Positions 30,482 to 38,966 of a stretch of 64,000 nt of DNA are shown piece by piece. How positions within the stretch are numbered: position 1 is the first letter of the stretch; each line of letters begins with the position of its first letter. The stretch comes from Paenibacillus amylolyticus. Its GTDB lineage: Bacteria > Bacillota > Bacilli > Paenibacillales > Paenibacillaceae. Position numbers and translations under genes: made by a program. A model generated the notes under the pieces. The model was not told where the DNA came from, did not search any database, and worked only from the letters and a program-made list of their open reading frames with translations. The stretch spans positions 2,170,001 to 2,234,000 of the forward strand of contig NZ_CP121451.1 in the NCBI RefSeq assembly GCF_029689945.1, read 5' to 3'.

Positions 30482-31213
30482 TCAGAACACTTCGGTCAAA
30501 CCAATCATCGTGATGAGTCCGAGTAAAAATGAGATGGTCGCTACACGTGCATTGCCGTCACCGTGACTCTCGGGAATGAGTTCCTTATAGACAATGAACA
30601 TCATCGCACCTGCTGCAAATGCCAGACCATAAGGGACAAGGCCGGATACGAGACTGCTTAATGTGTAACCAATCATCGCTGTAATAATTTCTACTGCTCC
30701 GGTGAGGGTGGCAATGCCCAGTGCTTTGAAGCGGCCAATATTCTGGTTCACTAGAAAGAGGGCGACCAGGAATCCCTCCGGCGCATTCTGCAATCCGATG
30801 GAGAAGGCAATGAGATTGCCCAAATTCTCATCCGAGCTTGCATAGCTGACGCCAACCGATAACCCTTCGGGCAGGTTATGCATGGTGATGGCTGCAATAA
30901 TCATGAAGGCTTTGGCTTCAATTTTGAAAGGCATTTTCTCGGGATTCTCCAGATCGACGTGTGGAATCTTCATCTCCAGCACGAGTAGCACCAGGCTACC
31001 AAGCATAATACCAAATGCGAGTACAAAGAGATTCGATTGGCCAAGCGCTTCGGGAATGAGATTATACACCGAGGCCGAGGTCATAATACCTGCGGCGTAG
31101 GCCAGCAAGATATCACGCAGACGGTGCGATATTTTTCGCATAAATAGAATGGGTACGGCTCCCAAGCCGGTAGACATGGCTGATATAATACTGCCAATGA
31201 GTGCATCGTTCAT
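30482..31213 (-). CDS. ZIP family metal transporter
   Basis: This is an integral membrane transporter of divalent metals (Zn, Fe, Mn), 243 residues with about eight predicted spans. The two metal-site helices are visible as MHNLPEGLSVG and QNAPEGFLVAL. A short acidic loop contains HVDLENPEKMPF. The ATG at 31213 is chosen because AGGAGGG lies 11 bases upstream. The longer reading from 31270 includes 19 polar residues unlike the family. A PerR-like box lies 90 bases upstream. Confidence 0.9.
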   Translation of the reverse strand: MNDALIGSIISAMSTGLGAVPILFMRKISHRLRDILLAYAAGIMTSASVYNLIPEALGQSNLFVLAFGIMLGSLVLLVLEMKIPHVDLENPEKMPFKIEAKAFMIIAAITMHNLPEGLSVGVSYASSDENLGNLIAFSIGLQNAPEGFLVALFLVNQNIGRFKALGIATLTGAVEIITAMIGYTLSSLVSGLVPYGLAFAAGAMMFIVYKELIPESHGDGNARVATISFLLGLITMIGLTEVF

Positions 31214-31302
31214 GCTTCCATTTTCCCTCCTGATGAAGACTTCTTCATAATCGCTGCCGAGCATTGACACCGTACATAAAAGAGATCATAATGAACAACA
31301 GA

Positions 31303-31317
31303 TTAGAATGATTATAA
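31303..31317. promoter_or_regulatory. PerR-like box upstream of the ZIP gene
   Basis: TTAGAATGATTATAA matches the PerR consensus TTATAATNATTATAA at 13 of 14 defined positions. It lies in the 256-base divergent region between the ZIP gene and trxB. Regulation by PerR or Fur is inferred from the match alone. Confidence 0.55.
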
Positions 31318-31469
31318 ATTAGAATTCCGTTTCTGCATAGGGCATTTGTCGTTACGCGGGCAGGTCTTGTGGACATGATGTGGGCTTTTCGTTCTAGTGT
31401 ATGCAAAAGCAACAGCTTTTGATGCCGGAGGGACTAACCTTTTTGCAGAACCCGGGGGAGGAACTATAC

Positions 31470-32410
31470 ATGTACAAATCAATTATTATTGGAACAGGCC
31501 CTGCAGGGCTGACAGCAGCAATCTATCTGGCACGTGCCAACTTGAACCCACTCGTTATTGAAGGACCACAACCGGGTGGTCAACTGACAACAACGACAGA
31601 AGTGGAGAACTTCCCAGGTTTCCCTGATGGCATCATGGGTCCTGAACTGATGGACAACATGCGTAAACAAGCTGAGCGCTTCGGTGCAGAATTCCGTACA
31701 GGCTGGGTGAACAACATCGACATGAGCGAGCGTCCGTTCAAGATTCAAGTTGAAGGTATGGGGAACTCGTATCCGAAACATTGATCCTGTCTACAGGTGC
31801 ATCTGCTAAATACCTGGGTATCCCTGGTGAAGAAACGAATGTGGGTCGCGGTGTCAGCACATGTGCAACATGTGATGGATTCTTCTTCCGTAACAAAGAG
31901 ATCATCGTTATCGGCGGTGGTGACTCTGCTCTGGAGGAAGCAAGCTTCCTGTCCCGTTTCGGTTCCAAAGTAACGCTGGTACACCGTCGTGAAGAACTGC
32001 GTGGTTCCAAAATCATGCAGGATCGTGCACGCAGTAACGAAAAAGTAGAAATGGCTTTGAACCGTACACCACTTGAAGTTCTTGCTGGCGACAATGGCGT
32101 AACCGGATTGAAAGTGTTGAACAACGAAACCGGTGAAGAAGAAGTGATTCCGGCAAGCGGCGTATTCGTAGCCATCGGTCACACACCAAACACCGGATTC
32201 CTTGGGGGACAGATCACTACCGACGAACACGGTTATATCCTGACTACACCAGGTACATCCGAGACAAACATCCCAGGCGTATTCGCATGTGGTGACGTTC
32301 AGGATACACGTTACAAACAAGCGATTACAGCTGCAGGTAGCGGATGTATGGCTGCCATGGATACAGAGAAATACATTGAAAGCTTGGAACACAGCGCGGT
32401 TGTTCTGTAA
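31470..32410 (+). CDS. trxB: Thioredoxin reductase TrxB (one frame break)
   Basis: This NADPH-dependent flavoenzyme reduces thioredoxin. Motifs are the FAD fold [15 protein letters not shown], the redox pair [11 protein letters not shown], the NADPH fold [12 protein letters not shown] and the C-terminal FACGDVQD. The frame breaks at G run 31760-31763. One extra G gives [18 protein letters not shown]. Repaired length is about 313 residues, standard for bacterial TrxB. Because TrxB is normally essential, the break is probably an error in the sequence. The ATG at 31470 has GGGGGAGGAAC upstream. It is followed by an NrdH-like redoxin gene. Confidence 0.95.
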
Positions 32411-32473
32411 TAGAATAAGCTGTTTTCAACCAAACTATAGATTAATATAAAAACCATATGAGGTGAATTAAAC

Positions 32474-32704
32474 ATGGAAAACGTAATTGTATATACATCA
32501 ACGAACTGCCCGAACTGCAAATCCGTAAAAGCGTTCCTGGCTGACAAAGGGATCTCTTATGAAGAGCGCAACATTGAAACTAGCGATGAGTTTGCACAAC
32601 AAGTATGGGACATGGGTGTACGTGCCGTGCCATTGACTGTTATTGGTGAACACCGCATTCTGGGTATGAACAAAACCCAATTCGCCAAAGTATTGGACGC
32701 TTAA
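32474..32704 (+). CDS. NrdH/glutaredoxin-like redoxin
   Basis: This is a 76-residue thioredoxin-fold redox protein with the active-site CPNC (Cys12 and Cys15), the cis-Pro loop RAVPLTVIGE and the glutaredoxin-like GISYEERNIE. NrdH proteins pass electrons from thioredoxin reductase to ribonucleotide reductase, which suits its position 63 bases after trxB. GAGGTG precedes the ATG. Confidence 0.88.
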   Translation: MENVIVYTSTNCPNCKSVKAFLADKGISYEERNIETSDEFAQQVWDMGVRAVPLTVIGEHRILGMNKTQFAKVLDA

Positions 32705-32794
32705 TTTACGCTGCTCATTTGGAACATGATGTGTTGAAGAACGTTTCAATTCATATGCAATTCCGGTTTTCGCGAGCCGTTAGGATATAGAAAG

Positions 32795-32821
32795 AACCGT
32801 ACCCGGAAGGGTACGGTTTTT
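32795..32821 (+). terminator. Terminator after the redoxin gene
   Basis: AACCGTACCC and GGGTACGGTT with a GAA-type loop, followed by T residues. Confidence 0.88.
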
Positions 32822-32841
32822 GTGCAAATACAGAATATGAT

Positions 32842-33051
32842 CTAGAAAAAAATACTCATGAAAGTCTGAAATACAATATACACCAGCAATCCTGACAGCA
32901 TGTACATGAACCCAGCCTTCTTTTTGCTCTGAAACAATCGGAGTATGCCAAGGCTGAATAGGGGCGCAAGCACAATCAGGAACAGAAGGACGGTGACAAA
33001 TACTGGCGCCGAGATATCTGAAGTATCCACGTAGGTCACGCTTCTTTTCAC
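32842..33051 (-). CDS. Small two-span membrane protein, unknown function
   Basis: This is a 69-residue open frame starting at GTG. It has a short polar N-terminus (KRSVTYVDTSDIS), a hydrophobic segment (PVFVTVLLFLIVLAPLFSLG), a basic loop (RLFQSKKKAG) and a second hydrophobic segment. The basic inter-span loop suggests real membrane topology. The ribosome binding site is poor, so the start is uncertain. It is convergent with the redoxin terminator. No family recognised. Confidence 0.5.
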   Translation of the reverse strand: MKRSVTYVDTSDISAPVFVTVLLFLIVLAPLFSLGILRLFQSKKKAGFMYMLSGLLVYIVFQTFMSIFF

Positions 33052-33186
33052 TCCGTTTCGTTATCGGAATTAACACAGCCTTATTCACATAGCCATGACA
33101 AAAATCACATAACCCCATTATACATCTGGATTTCTTTAACAAAAAGGGAGGAAATGGGGCAAAATGATGTCAATTTTCATCTGTTA

Positions 33187-34353
33187 TTAGACGGAAACGC
33201 GAATTTTACCTAGAAACTGGGAAATTGCAGAGTAAGCGGCACCAACACGAGTGGAACGGCTGCCCAGCGCTGCCCATTCAATCTGCAAACTGCGACGGTG
33301 ATAAGGTAATGTACGTTCCTCGACAACCTGTTTTAACGCGGTTTCAATCCAGGGGCCTGCTTTAGAGAGCGGCCCGCCAATGATAATACGCTCCGGGTTG
33401 AAACTGTTAACAATATTCGTAATGCCAATCCCCAGTTTGCGTCCAATCGTGTCGTATAATTCCTGAACTGTCTTGTGACCTTGCTCTGCATACTGAATCA
33501 GTTCCTGTGTGGTATGAGCAGGTAATTTTAACTGAAGCTCCGGGTGTTCATAGGCTTTTTCCGATGCGTATAATTCCCAACAACCGCGATTACCACAGGA
33601 GCAGGGCAGACCTTCCGCTTCAATGGACATATGGCCTGTTTCCCCTGCGTAGCCCCATGCGCCTTTGTATAATTCACCATCCACCATGATGCCTGAACCA
33701 ATCCCCATGCCAGCACTGATGTAGATCATGTGGCGGACACCGATGCCGGCACCAAAATTCAACTCTCCATGAGCACCAGCATTCGCTTCATTATCGATGG
33801 TTACAGGCAGATCAAATTCCTCTTCAAGCATGGAGCGCAGCGCTACCTTCTCCCACCCCAAGTTGGGTGCAAACAGGACCGTTCCTGCCTCATCGACCAT
33901 GCCGGGTACTCCGATACCGATACCTATGACACCGTGAGGGGAAGCAGGAGCTGCTTCAATGAGCTGTTTTGCTGCCAATTTCAATTGCTCCAGTACAGAG
34001 GATACGTCATGATGCTCCAAGGTCACTGCGTATTCTGTAATGATATGTCCTTCCAGATCTGTAAGCACGCCTTTTAGATGGGTCACACTGAGTTCCAGGC
34101 CGACTGCATAGCCTGATGTGCCTCGAAACAGCAGCATGAGTGGTTTGCGTCCGCCACTGGATTCCCCAGGGCCAATCTCCTGCACCAGATCATCACTGAT
34201 CAGATCGGCAACCAGGTTGGATACCGTTGCTTTGTTCAGCCCCGTAACCTCGGACACTCGCGCGCGAGATAGAGGGGCATGGCGACGGATCGTATCCAGA
34301 ACGATCGATTTGTTTATTTTTTTGACCAGCATCTGGTCTCCGGTAATTTTCAT
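33187..34353 (-). CDS. xylR: ROK-family xylose repressor XylR
   Basis: This is a repressor of xylose genes released by xylose. The 388-residue protein starts with a MarR-like helix-turn-helix (PLSRARVSEVTGLNKATVSN). It continues into a ROK domain with sugar-binding segments (IGIGVPGMVDEAG, IYISAGMGIGSGI, YAGETGHMSIEAEG) and the zinc motif LPCSCGNRGCWE. It is divergent from xylA, and an operator palindrome lies between them. The size and arrangement match Bacillus XylR. Confidence 0.93.
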   Translation of the reverse strand: MKITGDQMLVKKINKSIVLDTIRRHAPLSRARVSEVTGLNKATVSNLVADLISDDLVQEIGPGESSGGRKPLMLLFRGTSGYAVGLELSVTHLKGVLTDLEGHIITEYAVTLEHHDVSSVLEQLKLAAKQLIEAAPASPHGVIGIGIGVPGMVDEAGTVLFAPNLGWEKVALRSMLEEEFDLPVTIDNEANAGAHGELNFGAGIGVRHMIYISAGMGIGSGIMVDGELYKGAWGYAGETGHMSIEAEGLPCSCGNRGCWELYASEKAYEHPELQLKLPAHTTQELIQYAEQGHKTVQELYDTIGRKLGIGITNIVNSFNPERIIIGGPLSKAGPWIETALKQVVEERTLPYHRRSLQIEWAALGSRSTRVGAAYSAISQFLGKIRVSV

Positions 34354-34459
34354 ATGGTTAAGGCACTCCTATTCTTCTGATAAAAGGGAACTGACCCACA
34401 TCCGAAACAAGTTATTCGACTATTATAGCGTAAACAAACGTGTAAAAAACAATTTTATT

Positions 34460-34488
34460 TTACTTTGTTTAACCAATAGACAAAGTAA
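34460..34488. promoter_or_regulatory. XylR operator
   Basis: TTACTTTGT (34460-34468) and ACAAAGTAA (34480-34488) are perfect 9-bp arms separated by 11 bases. The size and composition resemble the Bacillus xylO palindrome. It sits between divergent xylR and xylA. The possible xylA promoter elements TAGACA (34477) and TAGGAT (34500) overlap it. Confidence 0.75.
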
Positions 34489-34509
34489 TTGCGATGTGAT
34501 AGGATAACG

Positions 34510-34524
34510 TTGTAAACGATTTCT
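34510..34524. promoter_or_regulatory. cre site upstream of xylA
   Basis: TTGTAAACGATTTCT matches the cre consensus WTGNAANCGNWNNCW at every defined position. Its place between promoter and xylA ATG fits a CcpA roadblock. Confidence 0.75.
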
Positions 34525-34551
34525 TAAAACTATTGAGGAGGCATTTTACAC

Positions 34552-35868
34552 ATGGCCTATTTTGAATCCGTTAATAAAATTTCATTCGAAGGTAAAGATT
34601 CCAAGAATCCTTTTGCTTTTAAACATTATAATCCGGAAGAAGTGGTAGCCGGCAAATCGATGGAAGAACATTTCCGTTTCGGCATGGCATACTGGCATAC
34701 ATTAACTGCAGGCGGCAGTGACCCGTTCGGTGCGGAGACAGCTGTTCGTTCTTGGGATAAATACTCGGGTCTGGACCTCGCGAAAGTACGCGTGGAAGCG
34801 GCATTTGAATTTTTGGAAAAAATGAATCTCCCGTTCTTCTGTTTCCACGATGTGGACATTGCACCAGAAGGCAACAACCTGCGTGAGTTCTACAGCAACA
34901 TCGACACAATTGTTGATCTGATTGAAGACCACATGAAATCCAGTGGCAAAAAACTGCTCTGGAACACGGCGAACATGTTCTCGAACCCACGTTTCATGTT
35001 TGGTGCAGCTTCCACGTGTAATGCAGACGTATATGCTCATGCGGCAGCACAAATCAAGAAAGGTCTGGAAGTGGGTAAACGTCTTGGCGCTGAAAACTAT
35101 GTATTCTGGGGCGGTCGTGAAGGTTACGACACATTGCTGAACACAGACATGCAACTGGAGCAAGACAACATTGCCCGCATGTTCCACATGGCTGTAGACT
35201 ACGCGAAGGAAATTGGCTTCGACGCACAATTCCTGATCGAGCCTAAACCAAAAGAGCCAACGAAACACCAATATGACTATGATGCAGCAACTTCCATTGC
35301 GTTCTTGCAAAAATACGGTTTGGATAAACACTTCAAACTCAACCTGGAAGCAAACCACGCTACACTGGCTGGTCACACATTCGATCACGAAATCCGTGTT
35401 GCTCGTACCAACGGTATGCTCGGTTCCCTCGATGCGAACCAAGGCGATATGCTGATCGGTTGGGATACGGATGAGTTCCCGGTGGATATGTACGATGCGA
35501 CATTGACCATGTATGAAGTATTGAAAAACGGCGGTATCGGCCGTGGCGGTGTGAACTTTGACGCGAAAGTACGTCGTGGTTCCTTCGAAGCAGACGATCT
35601 GTTCCTGGCACACATCGCAGGTATGGATACGTATGCGAAAGGTCTGAAAGTAGCAGCAAAACTGATTGAAGATCGCGTATTCGATGACTTCATCGAAAAA
35701 CGTTACAGCAGCTTCAGCGAAGGCATTGGTGCAGAAGTGGTTGCAGGTAAAGCAACACTGGCTTCCCTTGCAGAGTATGCACTGAACAATGAAAGCCCAC
35801 GCAAAAACCAATCCGGACGTCAGGAATTGCTGAGAGCACAGCTCAACCAGTACATCCTGGCTGACTAA
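34552..35868 (+). CDS. xylA: Xylose isomerase XylA
   Basis: It converts D-xylose to D-xylulose using two divalent metals. The intact 438-residue protein shows the catalytic His region [12 protein letters not shown], the metal-ligand regions [17 protein letters not shown] and [12 protein letters not shown], and [16 protein letters not shown]. Length and motifs are those of class II enzymes from Firmicutes. TGAGGAGGC precedes the ATG. It is followed by a 658-base gap before xylB instead of the usual tight linkage. Confidence 0.97.
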   Translation: MAYFESVNKISFEGKDSKNPFAFKHYNPEEVVAGKSMEEHFRFGMAYWHTLTAGGSDPFGAETAVRSWDKYSGLDLAKVRVEAAFEFLEKMNLPFFCFHDVDIAPEGNNLREFYSNIDTIVDLIEDHMKSSGKKLLWNTANMFSNPRFMFGAASTCNADVYAHAAAQIKKGLEVGKRLGAENYVFWGGREGYDTLLNTDMQLEQDNIARMFHMAVDYAKEIGFDAQFLIEPKPKEPTKHQYDYDAATSIAFLQKYGLDKHFKLNLEANHATLAGHTFDHEIRVARTNGMLGSLDANQGDMLIGWDTDEFPVDMYDATLTMYEVLKNGGIGRGGVNFDAKVRRGSFEADDLFLAHIAGMDTYAKGLKVAAKLIEDRVFDDFIEKRYSSFSEGIGAEVVAGKATLASLAEYALNNESPRKNQSGRQELLRAQLNQYILAD

Positions 35869-35881
35869 TAGCAGGTTAGGC

Positions 35882-35948
35882 AGGCTGGATGCAAGTCGAC
35901 CACCGATGGTTACACATAGTGGTTGGACATGAGTATCCAAGCCAGCCT
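35882..35948 (+). other. Structured element after xylA
   Basis: AGGCTGG and CCAGCCT pair over 67 bases, and an inner arm ACCAC/GTGGT lies between them. There is no T run. It sits between the xylA stop and the terminator at 36000 and may protect the 3' end of the message. Function unknown. Confidence 0.4.
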
Positions 35949-35999
35949 ATGCACAAGATTAGCTTGTACCACGGAACGCCTGAACAAGCATGACATTCG

Positions 36000-36040
36000 G
36001 ACCGTCCCGACTTTCCCCTGGGAAGGCGGGGCGGTTTTTA
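36000..36040 (+). terminator. Terminator after xylA
   Basis: A GC-rich stem (ACCGTCCCG with CGGGGCGGT, one bulge, extended by TTTCCC/GGGAAG) is followed by TTTT. This implies that xylB has its own promoter. Confidence 0.75.
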
Positions 36041-36072
36041 AATTTTTGATATAAATGGTTGTCTAAGATGGT

Positions 36073-36210
36073 GCATGCAGAACAGAGTGAGCAGAAAGGA
36101 CCCGAGGAAGCAGAGCGGTCGCATTTATCCCCGGATTTCTCCCTTAGCAAAGGGATTAAAAGAAATCTGGGGGTAACGGCGATCCAAGGGTTTTCTGATT
36201 ACGAAGTGGC
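36073..36210 (+). repeat. Interspersed hairpin repeat, copy 2
   Basis: This 138-base unit is nearly identical to copy 3, which starts 256 bases later. It runs from GCATGCAGAAC to ACGAAGTGGC. The central near-palindrome pairs TTATCCCC with GGGGGTAA, GATTTCT with AGAAATC, and CCCTT with AAGGG. Confidence 0.85.
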
Positions 36211-36328
36211 CACATGAGCATCAGGGGTTTCATTTATAACCAATGACGAATCAAGGTCATTGGATCAATTTATTTGCTACAGAAACGAGTACGTTTTACT
36301 CGTTTCATATCCATGTGTCCAGGATCAT

Positions 36329-36466
36329 GCATGCAGAACGGAGTGAGCAGAAAGGACCCGAGGAAGCGAAGCGTTCGCATTTATCCCCGGATTTCTCCCT
36401 TGTCAAAGGGATTAAAAGAAATCTGGGGGTAACGGCGATCCAAGGGTTTTCTGATCACGAAGTGGC
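36329..36466 (+). repeat. Interspersed hairpin repeat, copy 3
   Basis: It has the same 138-base length as copy 2 with only a handful of substitutions by eye. It ends 60 bases before xylB, so the hairpin could affect xylB expression. TATAAT at 36495-36500 is a possible -10 for xylB between this repeat and the gene. Confidence 0.85.
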
Positions 36467-36526
36467 TTTCATGCGTGTTTGGATCTTTCGTGGATATAAT
36501 TTGTGATAAACGAGAGGAGTTAACCC

Positions 36527-38018
36527 ATGAGTTACGTAATTGGTGTCGATTTAGGAACGAGCGCAGTCAAAACCGTGCTGGTCAATCGTGAAGGGAAAGT
36601 GGCATTTGAAGCATCCGAGGCGTACCCGTTGTACCAGCCCAAGGCTGGATACAGTGAACAAAATCCCGAAGATTGGGTAGAGCAGACCATTGTTTCCCTG
36701 CGCAAATTGCTCGAAGTGTCTAGCGTGCAGCCTTCCGAAATCGAGGGCTTGAGCTTCTCGGGCCAGATGCATGGACTGGTCCTGGTGGATGCTGATGGCA
36801 AACCGCTGCGGAATGCAATCCTGTGGAACGATACACGCACAACGGCGCAGTGCCGCCGGATCGAAAAAGTACTGGATGGCAAGCTGTTAAGCATTGCCCG
36901 GAACCGTGCACTTGAAGGCTTTACCTTGCCAAAAATTCTGTGGGTTCAGGAGAACGAGCCTGAATTGTTGCAGCAAGCATCCTTGTTCCTGTTGCCGAAA
37001 GACTACGTGCGTTATCGCCTGACAGGGGATTACGCCATGGACTATTCCGATGCAGCGGGCACCTTGCTGCTGGACGTTGCAGGCAAGCAGTGGAGCAATG
37101 AGATTGCAGAAGCATTCGAGCTGCCGATCTCCCTATGTCCACGTCTTGTGGAATCGTTTGAGGAAGTGGGCACCTTGTTGCCAGAGATTGCAGATCAAAC
37201 GGGTCTGGCGACTGCGACGAAAGTATATGCAGGCGGTGCAGACAATGCGTGCGGTGCGATTGGCGCAGGCATTCTGAGTGAAGGACAGACGATGTGCAGC
37301 ATCGGAACGTCCGGGTAGTGCTTTCCTACGAAGAGCGCAAAGATCTCGATTTCGAAGGCAAAGTCCACTTTTTCAATCACGGGGAGAAAGATGCTTTCTA
37401 TATTATGGGGGTAACGCTTGCCGCAGGATACAGCCTGTCCTGGTTCAAGGATACGTTTGCCGCGGACAAATCATTTGATGTGCTTTTGCAGGGCATCGAT
37501 CAGATTCCGGCAGGCAGCAACGGATTGTTGTTCACACCTTATATCGTTGGGGAGCGTACACCTCATCCGGATGCGAATATCCGTGGCAGCTTCATCGGTA
37601 TGGATGCGGGACACAAGCTGGAGCACTTTGGACGTGCGGTGATGGAGGGCATTACCTTCTCGCTGCGCGAGTCCATCGATATTCTGCGCGGCGCAGGCAA
37701 AACCGTCAATGAAGTTATCTCCATTGGGGGCGGTGCCAAAAATGAAGCCTGGCTGCAAATGCAGGCGGATGTCTTTAACGCCACGATTGTGAAGCTGGAG
37801 AGCGAACAGGGTCCTGCGATGGGGCAGCGATGCTGGCGGCTTATGGCTGTGGCTGGTTCCCGTCCTTGCAGGAATGTGCAGCGGCGTTTATTCGTCCAGC
37901 GAAGTCCTACGAGCCTAACCCGGAAACGGTTGCTGTCTATGATGGACTGTTTGCACTGTACCAGGAAGTTTATGGACAGACACGTAGTCTCAATGATCGT
38001 TTGGCTGAATACCGTTAA
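36527..38018 (+). CDS. xylB: Xylulokinase XylB (two frame breaks)
   Basis: It phosphorylates D-xylulose to xylulose 5-phosphate for the pentose phosphate pathway. This FGGY-family kinase starts with the ATP-binding GVDLGTSAVKTVLV. It has SGQMHGLVLVD and ILWNDTRT for substrate binding and ISIGGGAKNEAWLQMQADVF near the C-terminus. The frame breaks at G run 37313-37315 (repair gives GTSGVVLSYEERK) and at G run 37821-37824 (repair gives AMGAAMLAAYGCGWF). Repaired length is about 497 residues, standard for XylB. GAGAGGAG precedes the ATG. Confidence 0.93.
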
Positions 38019-38056
38019 TTCATTTACTTTATTATATGAACTTTGTGATTACATTC

Positions 38057-38087
38057 AAAGCATCCGCGAACGCGGGTGCTTTTTTGT
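38057..38087 (+). terminator. Terminator after xylB
   Basis: AAAGCATCCGCG and CGCGGGTGCTTT with a two-base loop (one T-G pair), followed by T residues. Confidence 0.85.
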
Positions 38088-38239
38088 CGTTCATCAAGAC
38101 TAACTCCATGAAAGGTTTCCTTGGCCTGCATATCCGCATTCCGGCTCTGCATAGATTGAGAATAGAGGATTGTGATCTGTCCAGACATGGGGTGTCCGAG
38201 GATTGGAATAGGTAGAAGCTGGAGCATGGGGGTGAAGCT

Positions 38240-38956
38240 TTGAATGAACATAAGGAGTATGCAAGACCACATATCACCTTGTCGATGATTGTTCGTAATG
38301 AAGAGAATCGTTATCTCAAGCAGGCTTTGGAGACACATCGCCCCTGGATTGATCGGGCGGTAATCATTGATGACGGAAGCACGGATGGAACGGTTGCGAT
38401 GTGTCGGGAACTTCTGGACGGTATCCCACTCGTCTTGGTGGAGAACGCCGCTTCACGTTTTGCAGACGAGGTGAGTCTAAGGAAACAACAATGGGAAGAG
38501 ACCGTGGCGACCGATCCGGAGTGGATTTTGAATCTGGATGCGGATGAGATTCTAACCAGTGACTTTGGGGTGTTACGGGATCTGCTGCTTGGTGGCAATG
38601 AAGATGTGATCTATCTCAGATTGTTTGACATGTGGAGTGAGACGCATTACCGGGAAGATGAGTTCTGGCAGGCCCATGCCTATTATCGGCCATTTCTGAT
38701 TCGGTATCACCCGGGAGTGAGTTACGAGTGGAAAGAAACACCCCAGCATTGTGGGCGTTTTCCGTTAACGATCCAGCACTGGTCTTATGGATGTCATGCT
38801 CCTCGGGTGAAACATTATGGCTGGGCGCGTGAAGAAGACCGCATCCGCAAATATGATCGCTATCAAGCACTGGACCCTGAAGCAAGATACGGCTGGAAGG
38901 AACAGTACGAATCGATATTGGATCAAGAGCCGCGACTGCTGGAATGGCTCGAATAA
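38240..38956 (+). CDS. Glycosyltransferase family 2 protein
   Basis: This is a 238-residue GT-A-fold glycosyltransferase. It has the start SMIVRNEENRYLKQAL, the nucleotide-binding IIDDGSTDGT and the DXD-type motif NLDADE. The C-terminal HWSYG and RYQALDPEARYG regions are typical of small GT2 enzymes in Paenibacillus. The acceptor is unknown. The start at 38240 has GGGGGTGAAGC upstream. It is followed 10 bases later by a larger two-domain glycosyltransferase gene, suggesting an operon. Confidence 0.85.
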   Translation: MNEHKEYARPHITLSMIVRNEENRYLKQALETHRPWIDRAVIIDDGSTDGTVAMCRELLDGIPLVLVENAASRFADEVSLRKQQWEETVATDPEWILNLDADEILTSDFGVLRDLLLGGNEDVIYLRLFDMWSETHYREDEFWQAHAYYRPFLIRYHPGVSYEWKETPQHCGRFPLTIQHWSYGCHAPRVKHYGWAREEDRIRKYDRYQALDPEARYGWKEQYESILDQEPRLLEWLE

Positions 38957-38966
38957 GGAGAGGAGA

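Noticed and set aside
31760..31763. Programmed ribosomal frameshifting as the explanation of the broken frames
   Set aside because: About 25 sites in unrelated genes lack slippery heptamers and downstream structures, always need one added base, and cluster in homopolymers. Sequence error fits far better.
34702..35940. Long open frame on the - strand opposite xylA, like similar ones opposite the binding-protein genes (9793-10875) and the glycosyltransferase (38997-39974)
   Set aside because: They are antisense shadows of strongly recognised genes, rich in Cys, His and Phe, with no ribosome binding site and no recognisable motifs.
36073..36466. Two equal repeats 256 bases apart considered as a CRISPR array
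   Set aside because: Units are 138 bases, only two occur in tandem, other copies are dispersed, and no cas genes are present.
35959..36506. Small open frames over the repeat copies between xylA and xylB (and one at 22666-22863) sharing an SASSGPFC-like string
   Set aside because: The shared string is a translation of the conserved repeat block, in differing frames and contexts. The base-paired hairpin explains the conservation better than a protein.
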